Source: a virus
IMG/VR virus record: IMGVR_UViG_3300008108_000337
Span: 1 to 64,000 of that record
Direction: 5' to 3' (one strand)
DNA: 64,000 bases
The notes below the pieces were generated by a model. The model was given only the letters and a program-made list of their open reading frames with translations. It was not told where the DNA came from and did no database searches. Shown in pieces: positions 50,601 to 58,902 of this stretch. Position numbers and translations under genes: made by a program. The first letter of the stretch is position 1. Each line of letters opens with the position of its first letter.

Positions 50601-52033
50601 TGTACTGATAATTGGGCCGTACGATTTGATATTGTAAGTTCTGAACCAGAAGTGGATAATGTGTGATTTTTTGTATTAGCAAAAATACTACCAGTCACGG
50701 TTAAATTACCAACAATTCTTTCAGTACCAATAAAGATATTTGAACCAGTAGTAGCGAAAGTTTGGTTTAAATCTTCTTGTGAAGATGTAAATAATTCCAG
50801 ATTATCTAATCTTCCATCTTGTGAAGGCAATGTACCAACAAATGAACCACTAAATACTGAAGCAGTTACACTACCAAATACATTAACATCACCACTAAAG
50901 TAAGTAGTACTTGAACTTACTATTAATTGGTCTGAATCTGCAGTTATTAAACGATTAGTTCCTCTTATTTGTAAATTATCTGCAATTACATCACCATTAA
51001 CATCTATACTACCGGTTTGGAAAGTAGAACCACTCACAAGTGTAGAACCTGATAATACTGTCAGACCTATATTTGTAAAAGTGGATGAACCACTCACTGT
51101 TAGGGAACCACTTAGAAATACATTTCCAACTTGATGAGTAGAACCACTCATAAAAATGGAACCAGTTATAGTTTGGTCACCAATAAATGTGTTTGAACCA
51201 AGAGTTGCAAATTTATCATCTAAAGATGATGAAAAAGTATCAAAATCGGTTGTAGATGATGATAATAAACCATCAGGAAGAGTTATTTTATCTAAAATTA
51301 GTAAACTACTATCGCCTTCAAGTGTCACACTACCATTAATATCAACTGGCCCTACCAACATTGCGTTATGTCCATCAGGAACCGTGAATCCATTTAAAGT
51401 TTTTGGATTGATATATACTTGTGATTTAAGGGTTTCGGTTACGGTTATGGAACCAGTTATAGTTTGTGACCCACTAAATACATTTGAACCGGTAGTTGCA
51501 AAAGTTTGGTTTAAATCTTCTTGTGAAGAAGTAAATAATTGTAAATTATCTAAACGAGAATCAACTGATTGCGAAAAAGTTGTAAAATTTTCATTTGAAG
51601 ATGATAAAATACCACTTCCTGGTAAGGAAATACTATCTATTGATGCAGAAACTACATGAAGTTCGTTAAATCGTTTAGTAATAGAACCTAAATCATCTTG
51701 TGCATCTTCTTGTGGTATAAGTGAACCAGTAAATGGTGCATTTACGGTAATAATATCGTTCGAACCAGTACCTAAAATAATATTTCCACCAATTTGAACA
51801 TTACCATCTATTTTGGCGTTACCAGTAATATCAAGGGTTGACCCTGAAATACCGCCATTGATACTTAAATTTCCAGTTAATGTGATATTACCAGTATTTG
51901 AACCTAATTTTACAAGAGTTATTGTACTCGCACCAGTACCGAGTTGCAAAGTATTTAAACTTGTATTAAAATATGGTTCGGATATGGTTGTACTTGGAGT
52001 TGTTCCTCTTCTTAATTGTAGTATTGCAGCCAT
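47609..52033 (-). CDS. Giant tail fibre protein, 1474 aa
   Basis: Largest gene in the window. N-terminus MAAILQLRRGTTPSTTISEPYFNTSLNTLQLGTG resembles fibre anchors. It alternates ITGSI.VSGS strands, QEDLNQTFATTGSNVFSGSQTITGSI cassettes, and a long coiled coil near residues 790-960 built of repeats of SYTASVD.KFD.LQTYTQSI. The last 350 residues have VTAGDGLDGGGNSGDVTLTLDTASG and several Ig-like strands (PSVTVQLGASSNQIEQGATG) with a globular end SGFGVLGQFSVTTVGQYKV. Probably the long side fibre; the C-terminal domain should meet the receptor. Confidence 0.78.
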   Translation of the reverse strand: MAAILQLRRGTTPSTTISEPYFNTSLNTLQLGTGASTITLVKLGSNTGNITLTGNLSINGGISGSTLDITGNAKIDGNVQIGGNIILGTGSNDIITVNAPFTGSLIPQEDAQDDLGSITKRFNELHVVSASIDSISLPGSGILSSSNENFTTFSQSVDSRLDNLQLFTSSQEDLNQTFATTGSNVFSGSQTITGSITVTETLKSQVYINPKTLNGFTVPDGHNAMLVGPVDINGSVTLEGDSSLLILDKITLPDGLLSSSTTDFDTFSSSLDDKFATLGSNTFIGDQTITGSIFMSGSTHQVGNVFLSGSLTVSGSSTFTNIGLTVLSGSTLVSGSTFQTGSIDVNGDVIADNLQIRGTNRLITADSDQLIVSSSTTYFSGDVNVFGSVTASVFSGSFVGTLPSQDGRLDNLELFTSSQEDLNQTFATTGSNIFIGTERIVGNLTVTGSIFANTKNHTLSTSGSELTISNRTAQLSVQPSGSLNFGTLTLIDNDDSLSTALLFASTIRIGQSSITDNIFIGNNNSNTTITGNVNFDNDITASQSITASYFVGDGSGLINVTAGDVEFENILNKPTLVSGSAQIDVNNTQNFTTFSSSVDGRLDTLENSFSTSVDSRLDSIEAYTSSLKTAIDVTGQNLTIYGDLTVQGNTTTLNTTELIIEDKVLSLASGSTTSAQADGAGLYISGANASILWNDSQTLLEINQKVSSSVGFKGDGSELTGVTAADVEFENILNKPTLVSGSSQVTSSLDFRYLEINGDNVFSGSSQIDITQTTGYTTFSGSFGNRLTSLELDSASQDIRISNLETVSGSQDVRLSNLESFTSSQDAKNSALGTYTSSIDDKFDVLQTYTQSINDDLSSLHSYTQSNDAKFSALGTYTASVDTKFSNLESYTASVDDKFDVLQTYTQSIDADLNSLHLYTQSNDTNISNLYNSASQYQSFSQSIDSTIKNKLNVEGVVSSSTDTSTIDFSITNGVISGNVIGGVISGSSQVTQSLDSRYEVSGSVADLVGIYQVSGSLGSAAWYNVTTSLDVNLDTASLNDNILLSAGATKRFIVHVLDNVINPADITSVTAGDGLDGGGNSGDVTLTLDTASGHFTDGVDSAITPFSSSVSASLAGLASASGYINYVTNSIEQLTGIEVADFDNNVAVTFIGGTLKFIFGTPAVPSSIAASLSGFLTDRFNRINDEYTLNGTWNNGGYTLISASLYEGSTLLNQVGSGTSISFTTTTSGSHTYRLELTGSSPLDGSIFTSSATTTGTISKSNPASPTLTPSVTVQLGASSNQIEQGATGSISFTSSSADPSNGWDLVEVTTNVSTPYLITGSATGSSSISIIASASYESPIGDNNPDLTIIRTTTQTYNKIRSLRYGASDAASFTAGELENLALWDTTLGGTIGTIAKGTTTASGQSVTISWTGDKYHYIVFNSSLSNLSNITTSGFGVLGQFSVTTVGQYKVYKTNTLQAGGAGSSITYTLT

Positions 52034-52059
52034 CTATTTAGATTTCCATTTAATTTATC

Positions 52060-52067
52060 TATAAATA
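52060..52067 (-). promoter_or_regulatory. Late-type promoter box TATTTATA for the giant fibre
   Basis: Minus strand CATATATTTATAGATAAATTA, 26 nt before the ATG. Confidence 0.6.
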
Positions 52068-52141
52068 TATGTTTATTTAATAATTTCTTTTGAAATGTGT
52101 ATAACTTCTCTTATATAAGTATAAGAAAATAAAAAGTATAA

Positions 52142-52173
52142 AAAAATCCCCAACCAAGAGGAAGGGGATTTTT
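52142..52173 (-). terminator. Rho-independent terminator after the 724-aa fibre
   Basis: Stem AAAATCCCC / GGGGATTTT with a 12-nt loop and a T-run on the minus strand. Confidence 0.85.
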
Positions 52174-52192
52174 AAATTTAAATATATTCTAA

Positions 52193-54367
52193 TTAGAATG
52201 TACCACCATCGATAGTGTTTGATGCCACGAATGAAGAACCATTCCATTGAATTAAATCACCTGTGTTTGAAGGTGCAACTGAAGTAAGTTCTTTAGTGCC
52301 ATTTGCTACTAGGAATGAATTAGCAGTTAATCCATTAATAATCAAATCAGTAGTTATTGTAACAACAACACCATCATCGGTAATATCAGAATCGACCAAT
52401 AATCCATTTGCTCCGATTACTTGAACTGAAGCTGAAGTTGGAGTTGCGTTAAATCTTGCAAATTGTTTTTCTGAACCTAATGCTCCACCTTTCCAATAAT
52501 CATTACTAGAATCCCACAATAATGAACCTGAAACTGTGTTAGGAATAGTTACATCTTTAACCAATAAACCACCATTTGCAGCACCTGAACCATTCAATTC
52601 AAGGATATTATCACCTAATTGGATTGTAGTTGAATCTACCGTTGTAGTAGAACCTTGCACATACAAGTTACCAACAACTGTCAAGTTATTTCCAACAGAT
52701 AAGTTATTTTGAATAGATGCAGTTGCTATTGTAACTGAATCAGGTAATCCGATTGTTACTGTACCACCAGCACCTAAAGTTACTGAACCACTTGAGATTT
52801 GAATCTCGTTTGCAGTACCTTGAATAGTTAAGTTAGTGTTACCTTCTACTGCAGTTCCTGAAGTGGAACCATAATCAACTTCAAGTGAGTTATCAACACC
52901 ATCCAAAGATAAACCAGTACCTGCAACATCGGCATTAAGGTTTGCAGCTCTTACACCATTAGCCTTGATAGAAACATTACCAGTTGAAACTGAAAAATCA
53001 TCAGAATCGAATGATGCAACACCTTTTTGTGTTGTAGATGAATTTACGGCAGAAAGGGTAAGTGTATTATTAGTTACAATAGCAGTTACAATACCACTAC
53101 CAGTAATTGTTAATACATCAGTTAGTAAATCTACTGAATCATTTGAACCATTAGAACCACTTATTTTAAGAGCAGTTACTAAACCTGTCAATTGAGAACC
53201 ATTACCTACAAATGAACCAGTAATTGTAGAAGTTCCATCTGCATTACCAATTGAATCGGCAGAAAGTCTACCAGTACCAAAATCAGTAGCTTGATTAAGT
53301 AATAAAGTTACAACTTGTGATGAACCCGATACAATTCCAGTTCCACCCAATACTTGAATTGAACCAGAGACAGTTCCTGCTGGTAATAAATTCTTTACTT
53401 GTGTAGAACCACTAACAATTCCCACCGGAATATTTGATAATCCTACAAAAGATACTTGAGATGAACCCGATACTGAACCCGCAGGTAATAAATCTTTTAC
53501 TTGAGCAGAAGATGAAACAACACCATCTAAATTAAATAACGCATCAATTTGCGCAGATGATGAAACAATTCCAGTTCCACCCAATACTTGAATTGAACCA
53601 GAGACAGTTCCTGCTGGTAATAAATCTTTTACTTGAGCAGAAGATGAAACAACACCTTCAATATTAAATAGAGCATCAATTTGGGCTGATGATGAAACAA
53701 TTCCTGCAGGGATGTTAGATAACCCAACATAAGATACTTGTGATGAACCAGAGACAGTTCCTGCTGGTAATAAATCTTTTACTTGAGCAGAAGATGAAAC
53801 AACACCATCTAAATTAAATAACGCATCAATTTGGGCTGATGAAGAAACAATTCCTGCAGGGATGTTAGATAACCCAACATAAGATACTTGTGATGAACCA
53901 GAGATTACACCATCTGCATTTAACTTATCTTTTACATTTGTATCAAAATTGGTAATCGAATCGGCATTAACTTGTGATGAACCTGAAACGGTTCCAGCCG
54001 GTAATAAAGCAGTTACTTGAGAAGAACCTGAAACAATTCCAGTTCCATTAGTTTGTGCTGTAGCTTTTACTTCTACATTACCACCTTTATTTAAAATATA
54101 TAATTTTTGTGCAGAAGTATCGTAAAATGGAATACCATCTACTGAAGTATCGTAAGAAGCACCAGTTAAATTTGGTACAGTAGTTCCTTGAAGAACTTTG
54201 TTAGCAGGAGTAGCAGTTGAACCATCGATACCAACGAATAGAATTGAATTTCCATTTGCGGCAGTGATTCCTGATGAACCAGTAACAACTAACAATTCTC
54301 CAGCACGTTTGGTTGCTGCACCGATAGATTCTAACGAACCTCTTCTGTGTTTAATAATTTGTGCCAT
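52193..54367 (-). CDS. Tail fibre rich in direct repeats, 724 aa
   Basis: Starts MAQIIKHRRGSLESIGAATKRAGELLVVTGSSG, an anchor like the neighbouring fibres. The next 280 residues are repeats of VVSSSAQVKDLLPAGTVSGS(S/I)QV and YVGLSNIPAGIVSSSAQIDALFN. The second half has KISGSNGSNDSVDLLTDVLTITGSG, VRAANLNADVAGTGLSLDG and TTVDSTTIQLGDNILELNGSG, and ends SFVASNTIDGGTF. No S74 end. A long leader with a palindrome and a late box precede it. Confidence 0.75.
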   Translation of the reverse strand: MAQIIKHRRGSLESIGAATKRAGELLVVTGSSGITAANGNSILFVGIDGSTATPANKVLQGTTVPNLTGASYDTSVDGIPFYDTSAQKLYILNKGGNVEVKATAQTNGTGIVSGSSQVTALLPAGTVSGSSQVNADSITNFDTNVKDKLNADGVISGSSQVSYVGLSNIPAGIVSSSAQIDALFNLDGVVSSSAQVKDLLPAGTVSGSSQVSYVGLSNIPAGIVSSSAQIDALFNIEGVVSSSAQVKDLLPAGTVSGSIQVLGGTGIVSSSAQIDALFNLDGVVSSSAQVKDLLPAGSVSGSSQVSFVGLSNIPVGIVSGSTQVKNLLPAGTVSGSIQVLGGTGIVSGSSQVVTLLLNQATDFGTGRLSADSIGNADGTSTITGSFVGNGSQLTGLVTALKISGSNGSNDSVDLLTDVLTITGSGIVTAIVTNNTLTLSAVNSSTTQKGVASFDSDDFSVSTGNVSIKANGVRAANLNADVAGTGLSLDGVDNSLEVDYGSTSGTAVEGNTNLTIQGTANEIQISSGSVTLGAGGTVTIGLPDSVTIATASIQNNLSVGNNLTVVGNLYVQGSTTTVDSTTIQLGDNILELNGSGAANGGLLVKDVTIPNTVSGSLLWDSSNDYWKGGALGSEKQFARFNATPTSASVQVIGANGLLVDSDITDDGVVVTITTDLIINGLTANSFLVANGTKELTSVAPSNTGDLIQWNGSSFVASNTIDGGTF
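53331..54040. repeat. Near-identical direct repeats within a fibre gene
   Basis: Blocks that encode SAQVKDLLPAGTVSGS and NIPAGIVSSSAQIDALFN recur three to four times with almost no nucleotide change (for example near 53500, 53630 and 53790). Such repeats invite slippage and recombination, and make short-read assembly unreliable here. Confidence 0.8.
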
Positions 54368-54443
54368 AGTTTGTTTTTTGTTTTTTTAGTTTGTTACAAC
54401 GAAAACCTTTATTAGTTAAACAGGACATTTGCCTAATTTATAA

Positions 54444-54457
54444 GTACTATATAGTAC
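54444..54457. promoter_or_regulatory. Perfect palindrome GTACTATATAGTAC in a fibre leader
   Basis: A 14-nt inverted repeat between the late box and the fibre start. It could be an operator or a small RNA hairpin. No T-run follows, so it is not a normal terminator. Confidence 0.4.
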
Positions 54458-54469
54458 CTAAATTTTCTA

Positions 54470-54477
54470 TATAAATA
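54470..54477 (-). promoter_or_regulatory. Late-type promoter box TATTTATA for the 724-aa fibre
   Basis: Minus strand AATATTTATATAGAAAATTT, about 100 nt before the ATG, a longer leader than at other late genes. Confidence 0.5.
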
Positions 54478-54492
54478 TTATCTTTAAAATGA

Positions 54493-55164
54493 TTAAATTA
54501 AACCCGAATCTATAATATAAGAACCTGATGAAATTACAAATTCAACTCCTCGTTGAAAATGATTAGAGCCAGTATCTAATGTTAAAGTTGTTACTCCTGA
54601 TAATACTGATTTTGATAATCCATTTCCACCATCTACCGAAGAATCACCAATTGCAAATGTATAAGAATTCCAAACAATAGTATCGGTAAATGTTGTAATC
54701 ATATCAGCGTATGTAATATCCGCTTGGTATAATGTATTATTACTTACAACATAAACAATTTGTCCATCGGAGAAATTTGAAACCGATGATGATAATAATG
54801 TGTTATATGTTGAATATGTTCTAAATAAACCACCTTCTTCATACCCACTCTTAATACTAATTGATGCAGTATTCGAATTTATTGCAGAAATACTAATACC
54901 CGAACCACTAAAATCAAATTGAGTGGCAACGAAATCTATGTTGCCACTCACTATATTGATACCAGTACCCTCTGCGGTAACACCAGTCAAACGAGAACCA
55001 TCACCCTCAATAAATGCACCTTTTACTACTCCCGATGCGGTGATATCTCCATCTACAAATATAGAACCTGAAGTTACAAGTGAACCTGAAACTAAAAATT
55101 CACCTTCAATAACTGAAGCGGTTACTACACCTTGTATTTGTTTACTTTGAATTAATGTTGCCAT
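54493..55164 (-). CDS. Fibre-family structural protein, 223 aa
   Basis: Starts MATLIQSKQIQGVVTASVIEGEFLVSGSLV; then VDGDITASGVVKGAFIEGDGSRLTGVTAEG. The C-terminal part (YSTYNTLLSSSVSNFSDGQIVYVVSNNTLYQAD) forms a small beta fold, ending SGSYIIDSGLI. Likely a short fibre or fibre base; it lies between two long fibre genes. A variant late box (TTTATATAAA at 55186-55197) precedes it. Confidence 0.65.
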   Translation of the reverse strand: MATLIQSKQIQGVVTASVIEGEFLVSGSLVTSGSIFVDGDITASGVVKGAFIEGDGSRLTGVTAEGTGINIVSGNIDFVATQFDFSGSGISISAINSNTASISIKSGYEEGGLFRTYSTYNTLLSSSVSNFSDGQIVYVVSNNTLYQADITYADMITTFTDTIVWNSYTFAIGDSSVDGGNGLSKSVLSGVTTLTLDTGSNHFQRGVEFVISSGSYIIDSGLI

Positions 55165-55210
55165 CTATTGTATTTCTATTTACTTTTATATAAATTATTT
55201 ATTATATTTT

Positions 55211-55744
55211 TTATACTAGTCTAATTTTAACTGAACCAGATGTGTGATATAAACCTCCCAATGGAACTCCACCTGCTTGTGCAGCCGTATCATCAGCGTA
55301 ATTGTAAGAAGCAGATACTTTAGATAATATTACATATCCATTACCACTCACATCAAGTGAACCGGTTATTTGTACTTTATTTCCTTGTGCAACTAATAAG
55401 TTACTTCTAGTATCAGGTTCATCACCAAAACTAGTTGTGCCATTACCAACTACAAACGCACCTTCTCCTGTATCATCTAATCTACTCGCGATACCAACGA
55501 TGGTTTGTGCATAATTACTTGAACTATGGTGCATTCCAAAGGTTGCGTTTGCGTATGCAGTACTATTATCATTATACAAATCTCGTCCAACAGCAATTGA
55601 ATAATCCGATGTTACATTCACATCAGTACCTGCAGCTATACTATTACCGTAAATACCACCTAGAGTATTCACACCTGCACCAACTGAGATACTACCAGAA
55701 CTTATGATACCTGCTCTAGTTGTCAGTATACCATATTGTTTGTA
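55211..55744 (-). pseudogene. Fibre C-terminus without a start codon (YadA-head-like repeats)
   Basis: The frame is open from 55744, overlapping the end of the 929-aa gene by 29 nt, and has no ATG near its start; a GTG at 55670-55672 lies inside a domain. It reads TRAGIISSGSISVGAGVN, GNSIAAGTDVNVTSDYSIAVGRD, the hydrophobic-Gly pattern of YadA-type head repeats, then FVVGNGTTSFGD, ITGSLDVSGNGYVILS and the tip GGVPLGGLYHTSGSVKIRLV. That end is common at phage fibre tips. The missing N-terminus suggests a deletion at the junction or an alternative frame used by frameshifting. Confidence 0.65.
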
Positions 55745-58505
55745 CTATACCTTGTCTACTTGCAGGTTGGCCATATTCTTCATATCCAAGACTACTATTT
55801 GAAGTATCTATCTGAACACTTGTAACAACGCCACCTGATATAAAACCTCTCAATCTTGCACCTCTACCTGCACCACTGGTTGTGGTAGTATTATCACTAA
55901 ATGAACCATTGATTGTAGAACCAGATATATTTGAAGTGATTGCTCCAGTCAAGTCACCTGTACCTATTTTGGATACGGTAAATGTCATATTACCATCTGA
56001 TTGTTCTACTATGTTAAATAATCCTGCACCATTTCCTCTTATAGACCTCATGGTAGACGGGTTGGCTACAAAATTTACTAATGAACCTGAACCAGGTACT
56101 GTTATTGAACCAGTTACGGTAAGTGAACCACTTAATACAGAATCACCTACTACTCTTAAATCTACTGAGTTAGAAGAAGAAAGTGTTAATGAACCAGTTA
56201 CTATTTGGTTTCCAACAAATGTATTTGAACCGGTGGTTGCAAATCCAGTTCCAGTTACTATACTACCTATTCGTGTATCTACTGATTGTGAATAATCAGT
56301 AAAGTTTGTTACTGAAGAAGAAAGAATATCGCTCGGTAAACTTGAACCAACTCCTGTCAATCCACTACCATCTCCAACAAATGAACCAGTAAATGAACCA
56401 GAAATAGTTCCTTCACCACTTACATTTAGATAACGAGAATCAAGAGATGTTGTTAATTGAGATGAACCAGAAATTACTCCACTTGGTAAAACAAGATTAG
56501 TTAATCCACTACCATCACCCATGAATGAACCACTAATTGTTGATGCAGTTATATCTCCACTAAAGTATGTATTAGATGAGCTAATCAATAGTTGATTGGT
56601 ATCTGCAGTGATTGAGTAATCAGTTGTTGTTGTTACATTACCGAATCCAGTTAGTTTTAAACTTGCCAATCCTTCTCTTGCAGTTTGAGGGGAACTAGCA
56701 CTAGTAAATGTACCACCTACTAAAACATTATCATTTGGTAAAAGTGTTACCGAATTTACACTACCGGTATTTAAATTATATGTAGATGCACTACCAGAAG
56801 CAGCCCATCCACTTATGAGATTACCAGTATTTTGACTTATTATTGCAAATCTGTTAGCGGATGTAGTAGAGTAGCCAGGAATACCAAAGGTGATAAAGTT
56901 ACCACCTAATAGGATTTTATCACTATCGTAGAAATCAAAATCATTTACATACACAGATACACCCGGTAGATTTTGATCTGAACCACTTATATATGTTCTA
57001 AATCCACTATCAAATGCACCAACACCATCTCCTTCATCCGCGGTTGTTAATCTTGCAAATCCAGCATTCCTAACATTTGGTCCTGTTCTAGTATCTTTAA
57101 ATCTACCAGCAATATAGATATAACCATTATCACCTGGGGAGTAAGCATCGGTTACTTTAATTTTTTTGATTTTATCTAAACTATCACCGGTAGTTATATC
57201 TAAATTAGTACCAGCAAATCCTGAATCTAAAGCACCATTAGGGTTAAGTTTTACAAGAAAATCGTAATCAGCTAATGAACCCCATTGTGTAAATGAACCA
57301 CCAATTAAAATTGCTTGCTCGGAACCACTATTCAATAATGCAACTGAATGAAAATTATCAGTATTAAAAAAAGAAGGGTTATTGCTTCCAGTACTTACAT
57401 TAAAAGAAGTATCAAGAGTACCATCAGTATTTATTCGTCTACTTCCTGATGTAAAATAACCTACACAAACTATTTTATCATCATTTTGAATTACAATATC
57501 CCTTACTTCCCCAAATGAACCCCAAGACTGAGCTGCAAATGTAGTATCTAATGTACCATTAGCATTTAATCTTGCAATTCCTTCTCGTGTACTACCACTA
57601 ACCTCTATAAAATTACCGCCTACTACAATTTTATTATCAGATTGAGTAACAAATGTATTTATATAACCATAATAATCTCCACCACCAAATACATCTCCAA
57701 AGATTGGAGAAGTAAATGATGTATCTATTGTACCATTTGAGTTTAATCTAGCTATATCATTTGTGGTATGTCCATCAATGCTTTGAAATCTACCAGCAAT
57801 TAATATCTTACCATCACCCAACACCAATGTTTTCTTAATAAAATTATCTCCACCATATTCACCTGAACCTGATAAATTTAAATTGAATGTAGAATTCAAC
57901 GCAGGTATAGTTGATGTTGATGATGCTGCTAATTCATATCCATCGGAATTAATACTTCCACTTATATCAACTGAACCTGATAGTATAGTTGGACCAATGT
58001 TTCTAAAAGTAGATGAACCACTAATGGTTAACGAACCACTAATAACTTGGTTTCCAACAAATGTATTTGAACCAGTTGTTGCAAAGGTTACATTTAGGTC
58101 TTCTTGTGAAGAAGTAAATGAATTTAAAGAACTAACTTGTCCTTCTAAAGAAGCAGTTGCTAATTCTAAACTAACCAGTATTGCATCAGCAGATTGTGTA
58201 AATAATTTAATAGCGTTTACTTCAGTTTGTAAAGAAGATGAAGTTAATTCTAAATTATCTAATCTACCATCGGCAGATTGAGTAAATGCATTTAGAGCAG
58301 TGATATCACTTCCACCACCACCTCCTCCAAATGAAGAAGTAGGGGCTAATGTAGATACATTACCACTACCACCTACCCATACATAACCTTGTTGTAGGGA
58401 TGCTGTTAATGTTCCGTCAATTGTTAAATTTGTTATATTTAACCCTTCGATTGCTACCGAACCTGATTGGTAAGGAGTAATTCTGTCTACTCTAATTGTG
58501 CTCAT
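55716..58505 (-). CDS. Fibre/adhesin with delta-60 repeat beta-propeller, 929 aa
   Basis: N-terminal ~60 residues anchor (MSTIRVDRITPYQSGSVAIE), then coiled coils (LNAFTQSADGRLDNLELTSSSLQ) and a strand section. Residues ~205-640 hold repeats of GDGKILIAGRF ... IARLNSNGTIDTSFTS, QSDNKIVVGGNFIEV ... LNANGTLDTTF, QNDDKIVCVGYF ... NTDGTLDTSF, i.e. delta-60 (DUF5122) repeats expected to fold as a beta-propeller. The remaining part has more ISGS strands and a small C-terminal domain ending IVQTIWYTDN. Propellers of this type bind glycans or proteins, so this is probably a receptor-binding adhesin. Confidence 0.78.
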   Translation of the reverse strand: MSTIRVDRITPYQSGSVAIEGLNITNLTIDGTLTASLQQGYVWVGGSGNVSTLAPTSSFGGGGGGSDITALNAFTQSADGRLDNLELTSSSLQTEVNAIKLFTQSADAILVSLELATASLEGQVSSLNSFTSSQEDLNVTFATTGSNTFVGNQVISGSLTISGSSTFRNIGPTILSGSVDISGSINSDGYELAASSTSTIPALNSTFNLNLSGSGEYGGDNFIKKTLVLGDGKILIAGRFQSIDGHTTNDIARLNSNGTIDTSFTSPIFGDVFGGGDYYGYINTFVTQSDNKIVVGGNFIEVSGSTREGIARLNANGTLDTTFAAQSWGSFGEVRDIVIQNDDKIVCVGYFTSGSRRINTDGTLDTSFNVSTGSNNPSFFNTDNFHSVALLNSGSEQAILIGGSFTQWGSLADYDFLVKLNPNGALDSGFAGTNLDITTGDSLDKIKKIKVTDAYSPGDNGYIYIAGRFKDTRTGPNVRNAGFARLTTADEGDGVGAFDSGFRTYISGSDQNLPGVSVYVNDFDFYDSDKILLGGNFITFGIPGYSTTSANRFAIISQNTGNLISGWAASGSASTYNLNTGSVNSVTLLPNDNVLVGGTFTSASSPQTAREGLASLKLTGFGNVTTTTDYSITADTNQLLISSSNTYFSGDITASTISGSFMGDGSGLTNLVLPSGVISGSSQLTTSLDSRYLNVSGEGTISGSFTGSFVGDGSGLTGVGSSLPSDILSSSVTNFTDYSQSVDTRIGSIVTGTGFATTGSNTFVGNQIVTGSLTLSSSNSVDLRVVGDSVLSGSLTVTGSITVPGSGSLVNFVANPSTMRSIRGNGAGLFNIVEQSDGNMTFTVSKIGTGDLTGAITSNISGSTINGSFSDNTTTTSGAGRGARLRGFISGGVVTSVQIDTSNSSLGYEEYGQPASRQGIVQTIWYTDN

Positions 58506-58536
58506 AATTTTTTTTCCTATGTTTTTTATTTTTTTG

Positions 58537-58902
58537 TTATCTACTTACTATTTTTCCTTTTATAAAGAAATCTGATGCCGTTATCAAATCCGGTCTCAAT
58601 GTTATTGGTTGGTTGAATGTTATTACTATATTGGAACCATTATCTATAACACTATATTGGTCTGATGTTCTTTTTAATCCTTGTAAAAATACATCAACAT
58701 AATCTGATAAACTATCAACTTTAATTTCTTCGAATACAAATTTTTTATCCAAAAAAGTTAATGTAAATATATCACCATTCAAAGAAATTGAATCAGGAGT
58801 ATGTTGATAAATCCATGAATCATTAATAACTTCTAACACTAAATTTTTTGCTCTCAATTTATCATTAAAAGGAACTATCACATTTGGTTTTCGTTTTATC
58901 AT
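58537..58902 (-). CDS. Hypothetical virion-cluster protein, 121 aa
   Basis: Starts MIKRKPNVIVPFNDKLRAKNLVLEVIND. Beta-rich with LNGDIFTLTFLDKKFVFEEI and NIVITFNQPITLRPDL, like a small Ig-like or carbohydrate-binding module. ATGA overlap with the upstream gene suggests translational coupling. Possibly a fibre-neck adapter. Confidence 0.6.
   Translation of the reverse strand: MIKRKPNVIVPFNDKLRAKNLVLEVINDSWIYQHTPDSISLNGDIFTLTFLDKKFVFEEIKVDSLSDYVDVFLQGLKRTSDQYSVIDNGSNIVITFNQPITLRPDLITASDFFIKGKIVSR

Noticed and set aside
53331-54040. Regular direct repeats considered as a CRISPR array
   Set aside because: The repeats are in-frame coding units of a fibre protein with no unique spacers and no cas genes.
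914-58281. Many open frames on the plus strand (for example 914-1129, 32019-32438, 51156-51659)
   Set aside because: They lie wholly inside well-supported minus-strand genes, lack promoters or ribosome-binding sites, and have compositions expected of antisense shadows of Ser/Thr-rich fibres.
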